64,000 nucleotides of DNA from Paenibacillus sp. FSL R5-0341 (GTDB lineage Bacteria > Bacillota > Bacilli > Paenibacillales > Paenibacillaceae), in the NCBI RefSeq assembly GCF_037975235.1, contig NZ_CP150241.1:2046001-2110000 (forward strand). The letters are read 5' to 3'. Shown piece by piece: positions 35,371 through 43,409 of the stretch. The position numbers and the translations under genes are program-made. Within the stretch, counting starts at the first letter, position 1. Each line of letters begins with the position of its first letter. The notes beneath the pieces are model-generated. The model saw only the letters and a program-made list of their open reading frames with translations, searched no databases and was not told the origin of the DNA.

Positions 35371-35667
35371 TTAAGCTTTAACTTGTTCTCCAGCAAATAC
35401 TTCAACGTTCATTGGAGCGGCCATGAATGCTGCAGCTTGTTGTACAAAAGCTTGGAAATGCGCGCTTGTGTTGTGGGAAGCTGTAGCAGCTTCATCTTTC
35501 CAGAGCTCGATCATTGTGTATTGTTGTTCTTGTTCTGTGCTCTTCGCCAGGTCATAGCTGATATTGCCTTCTTCTTGACGTGTTGCAGCAATCAGTTCTT
35601 TCGCAGATGCGAGGAATGCTTGCTCTTGGTCCGGTTTAACTTGCAGATGCGCGTGAATGATAATCAT
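35371..35667 (-). CDS. Antibiotic-biosynthesis-monooxygenase-domain protein (quinol monooxygenase-like)
   Basis: 98 residues; ribosome site GGAGG upstream. ABM domain of the YgiN/LsrG size: IIIHAHLQVKPDQEQAFLASAKELIAATRQEEGNISYDL and MIELWKDEAATASHNTSAHFQAFVQ (His-centred motif). Such small dimeric proteins oxidise quinols or act as reactive-ketone isomerases. It is the last gene of the MarR-nitroreductase-ABM group; a role in quinone stress is inferred from that context. Confidence 0.8.
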   Translation of the reverse strand: MIIIHAHLQVKPDQEQAFLASAKELIAATRQEEGNISYDLAKSTEQEQQYTMIELWKDEAATASHNTSAHFQAFVQQAAAFMAAPMNVEVFAGEQVKA

Positions 35668-35763
35668 AGTGTATAACCTCCATATTGTGTTTGTTGGATT
35701 GTGTTAAGAATGTAAGCTTATTGACCAATATAATCATGACTTACAGGGAAAGCGTCCCTGATA

Positions 35764-36414
35764 TTATGCCCAAGTTGTGATTGTATCTACGGGCAGACGG
35801 TAGGAAGGGTGGCCTTCTTTAGCCGATTTACCGATCGAGATCAACATAACAGGTTGATAACGCTCTTTGTCCATGCCGAATGCTTCTGCAATTTGATCTT
35901 TTTCGTAACCACCGATTGGGTTGGTGTCATAACCATGAGCACGTGCAGCAAGCATCAATTGCATGGAAGCAAGACCTGCATCAATCAGGTTAACGTCGCG
36001 AAGATCGGCAGCAGGCATGTTGTCATAGTAAGGTTTAACAAATTGAACTTGTGCGTCTTTAACTTCTTGTGGCATGTAACCATGCTCTACCGCTTTGCTG
36101 AAGATCTCTTCCAGGTATTCAGCATTATTCATGTCGATAAATACGCCAACCACAGCTGCCGAAGTCAACACTTGATTTTGATTGAATTTAGCAAGAGGCG
36201 CGAGTTTTTCTTTGCCTTCAGCTGTATCTACAACAAGAAAACGCCAAGGTTGCATATTAACGGAAGAAGGTGCACGTGAAGCTTCTGCCAGAATTTCTGT
36301 CATTTCTTCACGACTGATTTTTACCTCAGGATCGTAAAGCTTAACAGAACGGCGACCGTAAGTAATTTCGTTAAAATCATTAGTTTTTTGGAATTTGCTT
36401 TCAATTGTACTCAT
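35764..36414 (-). CDS. Nitroreductase-family FMN oxidoreductase
   Basis: 216 residues, with GAGGAGAG upstream. RRSVKLYDPEVKISREEMTE near the N-terminus, ASRAPSSVNMQPWRFLVV (FMN-binding) and GLASMQLMLAARAHGYDTNPIGGYEKDQI are typical of the NfsB/YodC family. These reduce nitro compounds and quinones with NAD(P)H. In B. subtilis, MhqN (YodC) has a similar role under the MarR-type repressor MhqR. Here a MarR gene lies directly upstream (27 bp), which suggests the same arrangement. Confidence 0.85.
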   Translation of the reverse strand: MSTIESKFQKTNDFNEITYGRRSVKLYDPEVKISREEMTEILAEASRAPSSVNMQPWRFLVVDTAEGKEKLAPLAKFNQNQVLTSAAVVGVFIDMNNAEYLEEIFSKAVEHGYMPQEVKDAQVQFVKPYYDNMPAADLRDVNLIDAGLASMQLMLAARAHGYDTNPIGGYEKDQIAEAFGMDKERYQPVMLISIGKSAKEGHPSYRLPVDTITTWA

Positions 36415-36441
36415 GGATAAATCTCTCCTCTATATATAGGT

Positions 36442-36861
36442 TTAAAAATTATTCTGCATACGTTCCAGGTAATCGGCGAGAGCCTGAACTTCATCTTCAC
36501 TGAAATCCTGCAAAATTTGGTTGATGAAATTGGTCTTCTCTGCTTTGTAGCCTTCAATCTGCTTCCGACCATGGTCCGTCAGACGAACAAAAGTTACCCG
36601 ATTATCTTCGGGGTTCTTGCGTCTGGTAACCATCAGGTCCGCCTCAAGCTGTTTCAAGTGGCGTGTAATCGCAGCACTATCAATGTTAATGATTTTCTGC
36701 AGCATGGATTGGTTAATCTCATCGACCTGATCCAGTTCATGCAGAATTTCAAAGCGAGAAGAACTGATGCCAGTACAGCGTTCGAACTTGGGACTGATTT
36801 TGTTGCCCAGCACGTTCAGCAGGTTGATGATCTGTTCTTCTTTGGAAACAATACGTGTCAT
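36442..36861 (-). CDS. MarR-family transcriptional regulator
   Basis: 139 residues, starting at the ATG at 36861 (minus strand) where GGGAGGT provides the ribosome site; a longer frame has none. Winged helix with the recognition part MLQKIINIDSAAITRHLKQLEADLMVTRRKNPEDNRVTFVRLT. It heads a three-gene group with a nitroreductase and an ABM protein, so it is probably their repressor, responding to electrophiles or quinones (inference by analogy with MhqR). Four 15-bp tandem repeats lie upstream. Confidence 0.88.
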   Translation of the reverse strand: MTRIVSKEEQIINLLNVLGNKISPKFERCTGISSSRFEILHELDQVDEINQSMLQKIINIDSAAITRHLKQLEADLMVTRRKNPEDNRVTFVRLTDHGRKQIEGYKAEKTNFINQILQDFSEDEVQALADYLERMQNNF

Positions 36862-36966
36862 GACTAGACCTCCCGGGTGAATCTGAATCATGAACAACGG
36901 CGTATGTTAACCAATAATGAAAGTTGCAGTATACAATGCCATTGCCTAATGATTATTTGGATGCTC

Positions 36967-37026
36967 TCGATCATTGATGTATCAATAGTTGATGCCTCAA
37001 TCATTGATGGCTCAATTAATATATCA
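36967..37026. repeat. Four 15-bp tandem repeats, probable MarR operator cluster
   Basis: Units start at 36967, 36982, 36997 and 37012, exactly 15 bp apart. The first three contain the palindrome TC[AG]ATNNTTGAT, with halves TCAAT and its complement ATTGA; the fourth keeps only TCAAT. The cluster lies ~106 bp upstream of the MarR start. Palindrome plus fixed spacing suggests a multi-site operator. Confidence 0.6.
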
Positions 37027-37154
37027 TGCCTTTTAACATTTTGCAACAGGTTCAGAAGAAGAGGATGATTATACCTGTATTATCCCGGTACATAAGCATT
37101 GTCGTCTGTATAGGATGTCCATCTGCATAAGTTTATATCGATTGTACAAGTTAT

Positions 37155-37169
37155 TGAGAATTATTATCA
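37155..37169 (+). promoter_or_regulatory. Fur box upstream of the AraC-lipoprotein gene
   Basis: TGAGAATTATTATCA matches the 7-1-7 Fur core TGATAATNATTATCA with one mismatch, 74 bp ahead of the start. Confidence 0.75.
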
Positions 37170-37242
37170 ATTAATCTATAATAAAAGAAAATGTACATAA
37201 CGAGCGAACGTAACAGGCAGTTCATACAACAGATGAGAGGGC

Positions 37243-39303
37243 ATGAAGGTGCATCTGGATCGGAGGATAAGTATCAAGGTGATGAATTTGAATGATCACA
37301 TCAGGCTGTGGAACCATGTTTTTGTCAAAATACTAGATGTACGCCAAAACGCTTTGCATCCTGGCGAGAAGCTGAAGAATTATCAACTGCCAGCGAGCAC
37401 CTATCTATATATCATCGATGGAAGTGCTCGGATACGAATGGATCAACACAGATATATCGTGGATGGGTTCCACATTGTTCATGGGGGCAAGCACGCGTAC
37501 TTAAACATGGAGACGGATTCGGGCGTGGCGTATTATATGATTTTGTACAAAGCCATTCTGGCGTTGCCCTGTGGTATGGAGATTCAGCATCTGATGGACC
37601 ATGAACGTCCGTTCCAGGACCAATATGCACTTGTACCCACCCGTCCGCTAGACATGTATCAATGTATGGAGGAATTGAAACGGGAGTGGGAACAGTCCAC
37701 GAAACTCGCAAAGTTACATGCCAGAACCTTATTTCATCAGTGGGTATATTTTTTGTTGGAAGACTTATATAGACAATCCATTCAGCCATATAAACCGGAT
37801 ACAGTCATGCAGGCTATTGATTATATGAACGCACATCTGCATGAACCTATAGCTCTTGATGTAATGGCAGAAGCATTGGAATGCAGTGTGGGACATTTAT
37901 CCAGATTGTTCAAACAAAAGTTGAACATCAGTCCCATCCAATATCTTGGACAGATCCGAATGGAGAGGGCCGCACATCTTCTGGTGCATACGGGCGCTAC
38001 GTTGCAACAGATTGCTGAACAGGTCGGTTATCCGGATGCGCATTCGCTGAGTCGCAGCTTCAAAAAAATCAAAGGACTATCTCCAATTCGCTACAAAAAA
38101 GGATTAAGCCAACGGTTAAGTAAGCCGCAAAAGGCATTGGAATTGAACCATGAGCAAGATTTGCCCAGTGTGATGCAAGAAAATGCCCTTCATCCGCTAC
38201 ATCCCTCTCTATATAATGATATTGATTATCAATATCAAAAGAATGTTGGAGGGGAATTACTGATGCAAGGAAAATTCAAAATCACAGCACTAAGCATGAT
38301 GCTGTGTCTCACGCTATTACTGGCGGCCTGTTCCAGTCCTGCACCGTCTGCAAGTAGTACACAAACAGAGACTACTGCGACTACTACACAATCGAGTAAC
38401 CAAGCAGCGGAATCAGGAAAATCGACTGCACAGCCAGAGACGCGAACCATCTCTACATTAAGAGGAGATGTCGTGATCCCGGCCAATCCGGAGCGTGTTG
38501 CTTCAGATCAATATATGGGTTATCTGCTGAAACTGGGCATTATACCGGTTGGTGTGAGAACGTTCATGTTGAACGAATCTTGGATTGAGAAGTCCGATAT
38601 TCCTGCCGACGTCATAGCCGGTATTGAAGATTTGGGAGGAGAATTCCCCATGAATCTGGAGAAGCTGGTATCGCTTGAGCCAGATCTTATCATCGGTTCC
38701 ATTGATAAAAATATCGAGGATTACGAGAAAATTGCAACGACTGTCTTTTTACCCTATTGGGAGGGTGAAACGACCTCAGGTCCACTCGAAAAACTGCGCC
38801 GGATCGCTGGTGTTTTTGGGAAAGAGAAGGAAGCAGAGGCATGGATTACAACTTATGAAGAGAAGGTCGAAGAAGCCAAGAAACGGATCGATGGTATTAT
38901 TAAAGATGGCGAGACCGTATCCATTGTACAGATCGGTAACAAAGCGATGTATGTCATGGGCGCAGATGGTGGTAACTACGGTAGTTCCACCATCTATGAG
39001 ATGCTGAAACTGCCTCCTACCCAGCAGGCATTGGAGATGAAGGAAGGCTTCGAAAGTATCTCCCTTGAAGTGCTGCCGGAGTATATGGGAGATCATATCT
39101 TCGTATATGGTTCGGGGGACGCAGACGCAGAAGAGGTACTGAACAGTGAAGTGTGGAAACATCTTCCTGCTGTGCAGAAAGGTCAGGTATATGCTTATGG
39201 CTCCTTTGGAGATAAAGGCGACGAGTTCGTGATGGAAGATCCATATTCACTGGAATTGCAGCTGGATACGATCACGAACATATTATTGAAAGCTAAAAAA
39301 TAG
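37243..39303 (+). CDS. AraC-family regulator reading in frame into a siderophore-binding lipoprotein
   Basis: One 686-codon frame with no stop. Residues ~1-185: cupin-like AraC sensing domain. Residues ~186-290: two AraC HTH units (LDVMAEALECSVGHLSRLFKQ; LQQIAEQVGYPDAHSLSRSF). Residues ~291-340 form a linker with no known domain. From Met341 there is a complete lipoprotein signal peptide with lipobox LAAC (C363), then a siderophore-binding fold (TLRGDVVIPANPERV; LEPDLIIGSIDKN). A cytoplasmic DNA-binding protein and an exported lipoprotein do not normally share a chain, so the second half is probably translated on its own from ATG 38263. A sequencing or annotation artefact cannot be excluded. 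Confidence 0.75.
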   Translation: MKVHLDRRISIKVMNLNDHIRLWNHVFVKILDVRQNALHPGEKLKNYQLPASTYLYIIDGSARIRMDQHRYIVDGFHIVHGGKHAYLNMETDSGVAYYMILYKAILALPCGMEIQHLMDHERPFQDQYALVPTRPLDMYQCMEELKREWEQSTKLAKLHARTLFHQWVYFLLEDLYRQSIQPYKPDTVMQAIDYMNAHLHEPIALDVMAEALECSVGHLSRLFKQKLNISPIQYLGQIRMERAAHLLVHTGATLQQIAEQVGYPDAHSLSRSFKKIKGLSPIRYKKGLSQRLSKPQKALELNHEQDLPSVMQENALHPLHPSLYNDIDYQYQKNVGGELLMQGKFKITALSMMLCLTLLLAACSSPAPSASSTQTETTATTTQSSNQAAESGKSTAQPETRTISTLRGDVVIPANPERVASDQYMGYLLKLGIIPVGVRTFMLNESWIEKSDIPADVIAGIEDLGGEFPMNLEKLVSLEPDLIIGSIDKNIEDYEKIATTVFLPYWEGETTSGPLEKLRRIAGVFGKEKEAEAWITTYEEKVEEAKKRIDGIIKDGETVSIVQIGNKAMYVMGADGGNYGSSTIYEMLKLPPTQQALEMKEGFESISLEVLPEYMGDHIFVYGSGDADAEEVLNSEVWKHLPAVQKGQVYAYGSFGDKGDEFVMEDPYSLELQLDTITNILLKAKK
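38217..38231 (+). promoter_or_regulatory. Fur box inside the AraC frame, ahead of the lipoprotein start
   Basis: TGATATTGATTATCA matches the 7-1-7 Fur core with one mismatch, 31 bp ahead of the internal ATG 38263. It supports an internal iron-regulated promoter for the lipoprotein half. Confidence 0.65.
38263..39303 (+). CDS. Iron-siderophore substrate-binding lipoprotein (internal start)
   Basis: 346 residues if begun at ATG 38263, which has GGAGGGG (38248-38254) and 8-bp spacing. Signal peptide residues 1-22 with lipobox LLLAAC, so Cys23 is lipidated; then a Ser/Thr-rich linker; then the class-III binding fold with NPERVASDQYMGYLLKLGIIPVGV, LEKLVSLEPDLIIGS, FGKEKEAEAWITTYEEK and a C-terminal LELQLDTITNIL. 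It should capture a ferric siderophore on the outer face and pass it to an ABC importer. No permease or ATPase gene lies in the window. It is in frame with the upstream AraC gene. Confidence 0.8.
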   Translation: MQGKFKITALSMMLCLTLLLAACSSPAPSASSTQTETTATTTQSSNQAAESGKSTAQPETRTISTLRGDVVIPANPERVASDQYMGYLLKLGIIPVGVRTFMLNESWIEKSDIPADVIAGIEDLGGEFPMNLEKLVSLEPDLIIGSIDKNIEDYEKIATTVFLPYWEGETTSGPLEKLRRIAGVFGKEKEAEAWITTYEEKVEEAKKRIDGIIKDGETVSIVQIGNKAMYVMGADGGNYGSSTIYEMLKLPPTQQALEMKEGFESISLEVLPEYMGDHIFVYGSGDADAEEVLNSEVWKHLPAVQKGQVYAYGSFGDKGDEFVMEDPYSLELQLDTITNILLKAKK

Positions 39304-39355
39304 AGTCTAATCAGGCGATTACAGGGTTCGATTTGAACAGGGAAGGGACGTCAGG

Positions 39356-40957
39356 ATGGAAGAAAATGATTGGATAAAACGACTGGAGAAACTTTATTTC
39401 ACTGCTGTCCACGTCTGCCATTACTCCAGCAATCCGGGGGCTGTCCAGCGCAGGATCTGGAAGAGATTCGCCATTTGCAGGGTCATTGCTGGCAGGGGAT
39501 CTTTGTCTATGGATAACGTTGTCCATACGGTGTCTCAGGACGAGTGGTTTTTGTTGAAGCCAGGAATGCATGTGGAGTTTCAGACGGATATGGAAGCACC
39601 TGTCCGATATCAGATCATTTTATTTTCTTGCGTGGCACTTACCCGGAGTCGGAAGGCCTGGCATACCGAGGTACTTGATTTCCCTGTTACGGGCAAGCTT
39701 CATATTCCTTCAAGTACACGTGATATTCAGGAGATGATGGATACTCTGGTGAGTGGAAAACACACTTTCACGAGTCTGGAAAAGACGCGCAGGAAACATC
39801 TTTTACATCAGTTGTTGATTCAGTTGATGATTCACGTGAAAGAAGAAACCCCACCTGTAGCAGGTATGGATCGGGCACTTGAATACATGACGCATCAGTA
39901 TATGAAAGACATTCGAATCGATCAGATGGCCCGCATGGCAGGGCTTAGTGTGAATCATTTTATAAGAACGTTCAAACGGCAATTAAACATGACTCCGATC
40001 GAATATATTCTTAAACAACGTATGGCTAAGGCTAAGCAGCTGTTATTTTCTTCAGATAAAATCAAGGAAATCGCGGAGCAAGTAGGTTATAGGGACGAGC
40101 ACTATTTCAGCAGGGTCTTCAAGAAAAACGAAGGTGTCGCCCCGACGTTGTATATGAAAAATAAAGTGAGTCGCATTGCCACATTGTATTACGGGTTGGA
40201 TGACTACGTAATAACGCTTGGGATGACGCCAGTGTCCGCACTATCTTATGGTCAGAGAGTGGCCCGACATGTTGCTGTTCCTGCGCTTCAAGCGCACAGT
40301 CATCAGGGACTTATCCTGGACAGCTTCAATCAGAACTATGACGGGTTGAGGCGAGTCCAACCGGACCTGATCATTACAAGTGATCGTTTAGAGCCGAATG
40401 AATCCCTGCATCATATCGCACCTACGGCGATGCTGGAGCACACCAACCATTTTGGTGAGAGACTTCTGTATATGGCGGACATTATGGGCCGTAGGGAACA
40501 GGCTGTACATTGGATTGAACAGCATGCTGAACTGGGCCGGATTCTTCAAGGGCGCGTTCAATCGAGGTGGGGGAAGCAGAGTGCTATGTTCATCCGGGTG
40601 TCCTCTCATTTCTACCGAATGTATGGATTGAATAACCAGACAGGCGCTCTCTTGTACGATGATCTGGGATTTCAATTGCCACGTTATTTTCCGGAAAAAC
40701 AGTGGGCTGTGGAGACGAAAGCTGGCGATTTGCAGTTATACGACACGGATCATATATTTGTAATGGTGGATCCGACGGAAGAGGCGCGGGCTCAATTGCG
40801 ACAATTGCAGCAATCTAGTGAATGGTTGGCATTAAGGGCTGTTCAAGAAGGCTGTGTCTATAATGCAGGAGATATTTTCTTCAAAACGCTGGGTCCAACC
40901 GGACGTATGTGGGCTATGCGATATGTAGCAGAGCAACTGGGTGTTACCGTGCGGTGA
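39356..40957 (+). CDS. Btr-like regulator: AraC HTH fused to a siderophore-binding domain
   Basis: 533 residues. Residues ~1-160 sensing domain; ~165-275 AraC HTH pair (IDQMARMAGLSVNHFIRTF; IKEIAEQVGYRDEHYFSRVFKKNEGVAPTLYM); ~280-533 an FhuD/FeuA-like binding fold (YVITLGMTPVSALSYG, RVQPDLIITSDRL, DIMGRREQAVHWIEQHAELG, GALLYDDLGFQLPRYFPEKQWA). There is no signal peptide, so the binding domain stays in the cytoplasm, as in B. subtilis Btr (YbbB), which senses bacillibactin and activates the feu genes. It lies between two lipoprotein genes of the same type and is probably their activator. Confidence 0.87.
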   Translation: MEENDWIKRLEKLYFTAVHVCHYSSNPGAVQRRIWKRFAICRVIAGRGSLSMDNVVHTVSQDEWFLLKPGMHVEFQTDMEAPVRYQIILFSCVALTRSRKAWHTEVLDFPVTGKLHIPSSTRDIQEMMDTLVSGKHTFTSLEKTRRKHLLHQLLIQLMIHVKEETPPVAGMDRALEYMTHQYMKDIRIDQMARMAGLSVNHFIRTFKRQLNMTPIEYILKQRMAKAKQLLFSSDKIKEIAEQVGYRDEHYFSRVFKKNEGVAPTLYMKNKVSRIATLYYGLDDYVITLGMTPVSALSYGQRVARHVAVPALQAHSHQGLILDSFNQNYDGLRRVQPDLIITSDRLEPNESLHHIAPTAMLEHTNHFGERLLYMADIMGRREQAVHWIEQHAELGRILQGRVQSRWGKQSAMFIRVSSHFYRMYGLNNQTGALLYDDLGFQLPRYFPEKQWAVETKAGDLQLYDTDHIFVMVDPTEEARAQLRQLQQSSEWLALRAVQEGCVYNAGDIFFKTLGPTGRMWAMRYVAEQLGVTVR

Positions 40958-41020
40958 TATTGTGCAAGTGAAGAGCGTGGAATAATCCATGGCAAGCCCG
41001 TTCGCTTTTCCCTACTATAG

Positions 41021-41035
41021 TGATAATGATTATTA
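41021..41035 (+). promoter_or_regulatory. Fur box upstream of the second lipoprotein gene
   Basis: TGATAATGATTATTA matches the 7-1-7 Fur core in 14 of 15 positions, 31 bp ahead of the start. Confidence 0.85.
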
Positions 41036-41065
41036 TTATTAAATAGTAGAGGGGATTTACTACAA

Positions 41066-42046
41066 ATGGTAAGACAGAGAGTAACAACGATGATACTGTT
41101 GGCCTTGCTTGTGCTCGTTCTGGCGGCATGTGGCAAGACAGTGGAAGTAACGGAAGCAACGCCTCAGCCACAGGATACACCTGTGGAAGAGAGTGGTACT
41201 CAAACGATTGAACATCTCAAAGGAACAGCGGTTGTACCGCAAAAGATAGAGCGTATGGTTGTATTATCCGCCGCCTACATCGATCACATGCTAACGATTG
41301 GTGAAAAACCAGCAGGCGTTAATGTAGAGGTACGTTACGGGGGAGATTACCTGCCTTATCTTGCAGATCAGCTGGCCGGTGTTCCAACGGTAGGGTCGGC
41401 AGATAGTCCCAATCTGGAGGCTATCCTGCAGATTGGTCCGGATGTCATCGTTGTTGAGAGTCGAACTGCGGAGAGTACATATGAGCAGTTGGAGAAAATC
41501 GCTCCGACGATTGTACTTGGTAACGAATGGCTGGATTATGAAGATGACACAACGTATTGGACACAGGATCTGTTGACCATTGCCGGATTATTCAACAAGG
41601 TTGATCTGGCCAAGGAGAAAATCGCTGAGGTGGAACAACAGGCAGAACAACTAACAGCGAAGATCGAACAACTGGATCAGAAAAAGCTGGCTTACTTACG
41701 TGTAAGAGAGAAGACCTTGCAAATTTATGCGGAAAAAGGGCATCCAACCAACACATTGTTGTATCATGATCTTGGATTTGTACCCACTTCTGTGACGCCT
41801 GCCGAACAACGTGAGGACCTGTCCATGGAGAAAATCGCGGATATCGATGCCAATTTCGTCGTTCTTGAGGTTGATCCGAATGCCGAGGAGTATTTGAACA
41901 ACATCAACGCAAGCTCACTCTGGAAGGGAGTACCGGCTGTTGGTGCAGATCAGGTCTATACAACAGACTCGTTCTGGCTGTTTAAGGGCTGGGGGGTAAT
42001 CGGTCGCAGCGAGATTATTAACGAAGTTGAAGATATGATTCAATAG
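41066..42046 (+). CDS. Iron-siderophore substrate-binding lipoprotein
   Basis: 326 residues. Signal peptide with lipobox VLAAC (lipidated C22). Binding-fold landmarks: VPQKIERMVVLSAAYIDHMLTIGEKPAGVN, LEAILQIGPDVIVVES, LGNEWLDYEDD, FNKVDLAKEKIAEVEQQ and NTLLYHDLGFVPTS. It belongs to the FeuA/FhuD-like group and should bind a ferric siderophore outside the membrane. A Fur box 31 bp ahead signals iron repression. The FhuF-like gene begins immediately after its stop, so the two form an operon: capture followed by iron release. Confidence 0.9.
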   Translation: MVRQRVTTMILLALLVLVLAACGKTVEVTEATPQPQDTPVEESGTQTIEHLKGTAVVPQKIERMVVLSAAYIDHMLTIGEKPAGVNVEVRYGGDYLPYLADQLAGVPTVGSADSPNLEAILQIGPDVIVVESRTAESTYEQLEKIAPTIVLGNEWLDYEDDTTYWTQDLLTIAGLFNKVDLAKEKIAEVEQQAEQLTAKIEQLDQKKLAYLRVREKTLQIYAEKGHPTNTLLYHDLGFVPTSVTPAEQREDLSMEKIADIDANFVVLEVDPNAEEYLNNINASSLWKGVPAVGADQVYTTDSFWLFKGWGVIGRSEIINEVEDMIQ

Positions 42047-42859
42047 ATGGAACGTTATCTAGGGCATAACCATTCAGAGATGTCGGCAACATTACAGCAT
42101 TTTTTTGTGACGACAATTCGAGCGAACTGCGATGATTTCAAGTATCCTTTCCGTGTGAAGGATCTGCTGAATGAAGAGAAACGAGATTCGATATTGCGTG
42201 AACAGGCCATGCAGCAAGGGCTTCAACTGGACGGTAAAGGGAGTGTGGCCGTCGGTACACTTTTTGCCAAGCGCTATTCGGTGCTGGTGATGGCCGTGAT
42301 CTCTGCATTCAGTCTGTACGACATTCCACTTAGTATGGCAGACGATGATGTGCGATTTGAATTGAATGGAGCAGGTGGCATGCGATATGAGACCCGGTTG
42401 GAGAGAATCTCTCTGGAGGGTGAAGATTCTGTTCAGCGCAGGTCAGAGAGTATCTTGCTCAAGAAGAAAATGCTGCTACATCTGGAACCTGTTCTGCGAG
42501 CGGTAGCTGACGGTACAGGAGCGAGTTATAACGTCATGTGGACTCTGGTTGCGCATAATGTGCAACAATTGTATGTACGTATGGTCAATGATCAAAGAAT
42601 ATGGAAGACGGATCAACGGCTTGCACAGATCCAGGAAGATCAATGCATATGGCTCGACGAAGTAAATGAAAATGCATTTACTTTTGCCATCGAGCTGAAT
42701 CGTTTTGATCACCCTGAGTGGCAAGGAACGCCGCTCTTAATACGCCGATATTGTTGTTTGGCTTATCAGGTTGGAGACGGCAGTCATTCACATGGTTATT
42801 GCAACAGTTGTCCGAAGCTGGATTCGGAATCCCGATTGCGCAATCTTCTACAGCAGTGA
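42047..42859 (+). CDS. FhuF-like ferric-siderophore reductase
   Basis: 270 residues; the ATG follows the upstream stop codon without a gap. The C-terminus carries the [2Fe-2S] cysteine motif of FhuF: RRYCCLAYQV ... GYCNSCPK, i.e. C236, C237, C252 and C255. The CC-to-C spacing is 14 residues against the usual 10 of E. coli FhuF. The upstream half is helical with few landmarks. FhuF reduces ferric hydroxamate siderophores in the cytoplasm and releases Fe2+. Coupling to a binding lipoprotein supports that role here. Confidence 0.75.
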   Translation: MERYLGHNHSEMSATLQHFFVTTIRANCDDFKYPFRVKDLLNEEKRDSILREQAMQQGLQLDGKGSVAVGTLFAKRYSVLVMAVISAFSLYDIPLSMADDDVRFELNGAGGMRYETRLERISLEGEDSVQRRSESILLKKKMLLHLEPVLRAVADGTGASYNVMWTLVAHNVQQLYVRMVNDQRIWKTDQRLAQIQEDQCIWLDEVNENAFTFAIELNRFDHPEWQGTPLLIRRYCCLAYQVGDGSHSHGYCNSCPKLDSESRLRNLLQQ

Positions 42860-43364
42860 ACTGACACTTTTGTACCGCATCGTCCGAATCTGTTTCAGAC
42901 GATCCATGTTCTCTTCGAAACTGGCACCATTTCCGTTCACTCAAAATGAAATTCATAGCCGGTCCATTCCCATGGATCATGATGTTGCGGAATTCTTCCA
43001 AGGAATCCTGCTGAACATCGACATGTTCCACAACCTGCAGCGGCTTGAGCCAGCGTCTGCGGGTTTGTTGGTTTTGGACGGGAAAGTTACTGCCGGGTGT
43101 ACTGACGAGCAATTCCTGACGAACGATGATGGCATCAGGAAACGGCTGAATCTGGTTCAGTTCGCTCGTGAGAGGGTGCAGCCAGATCATGGACTCATTC
43201 ATATTTCGCAAGGATTCGTCCTTGCATTCAACCTGACGGTTGAACAGCAGTTATTTCATCAGTCGTTTCAGGCAAACGTATGGCTATAATCCGAGTAAGC
43301 TCAAGAGTTAAATGAAGTGTCACTTTATTGCGTTTTGCGTTGATTACATGAATCAGATATACTT
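42860..43364. other. Unassigned region with antisense open frames
   Basis: About 500 bp with two overlapping long frames, one on each strand (+ to 43289; - from 43211). Neither has a good ribosome site or a recognisable domain. The minus frame (containing RRRWLKPLQVVEHVDVQQ and NIMIHGNGPAMNFILSERKW) has protein-like composition, and its possible upstream part is interrupted by a stop, so it could be a decayed gene. I do not call either as coding. Confidence 0.3.
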
Positions 43365-43386
43365 CAGGTTATTGATCAATTCATAA
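43365..43386. promoter_or_regulatory. TetR operator copy 1 (upstream of tetR)
   Basis: Core TTATTGATCAATT, shared with the copies at 43961 and 44006; lies just upstream of the regulator, consistent with autoregulation. Confidence 0.65.
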
Positions 43387-43409
43387 CTGTGCGTTGGAAG
43401 GGGAAAATG

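Larger units (their letters stand above)
36862..37242. other. Divergent intergenic region, MarR / AraC-lipoprotein gene
   Basis: 380 bp holding the four 15-bp repeats (36967-37026) and a Fur box (37155-37169). No gene is supported; a 63-codon frame across the repeats is a by-product of the 15-bp period. Confidence 0.55.

Noticed and set aside
36960..37026. CRISPR array
   Set aside because: The 15-bp units are contiguous, with no spacers, and no cas genes are present.
36877..37068. Small protein with pentapeptide repeats (SIIDV-like)
   Set aside because: The peptide repeat is produced by the 15-bp DNA repeat; there is no ribosome site and it overlaps an operator-rich divergent promoter region.
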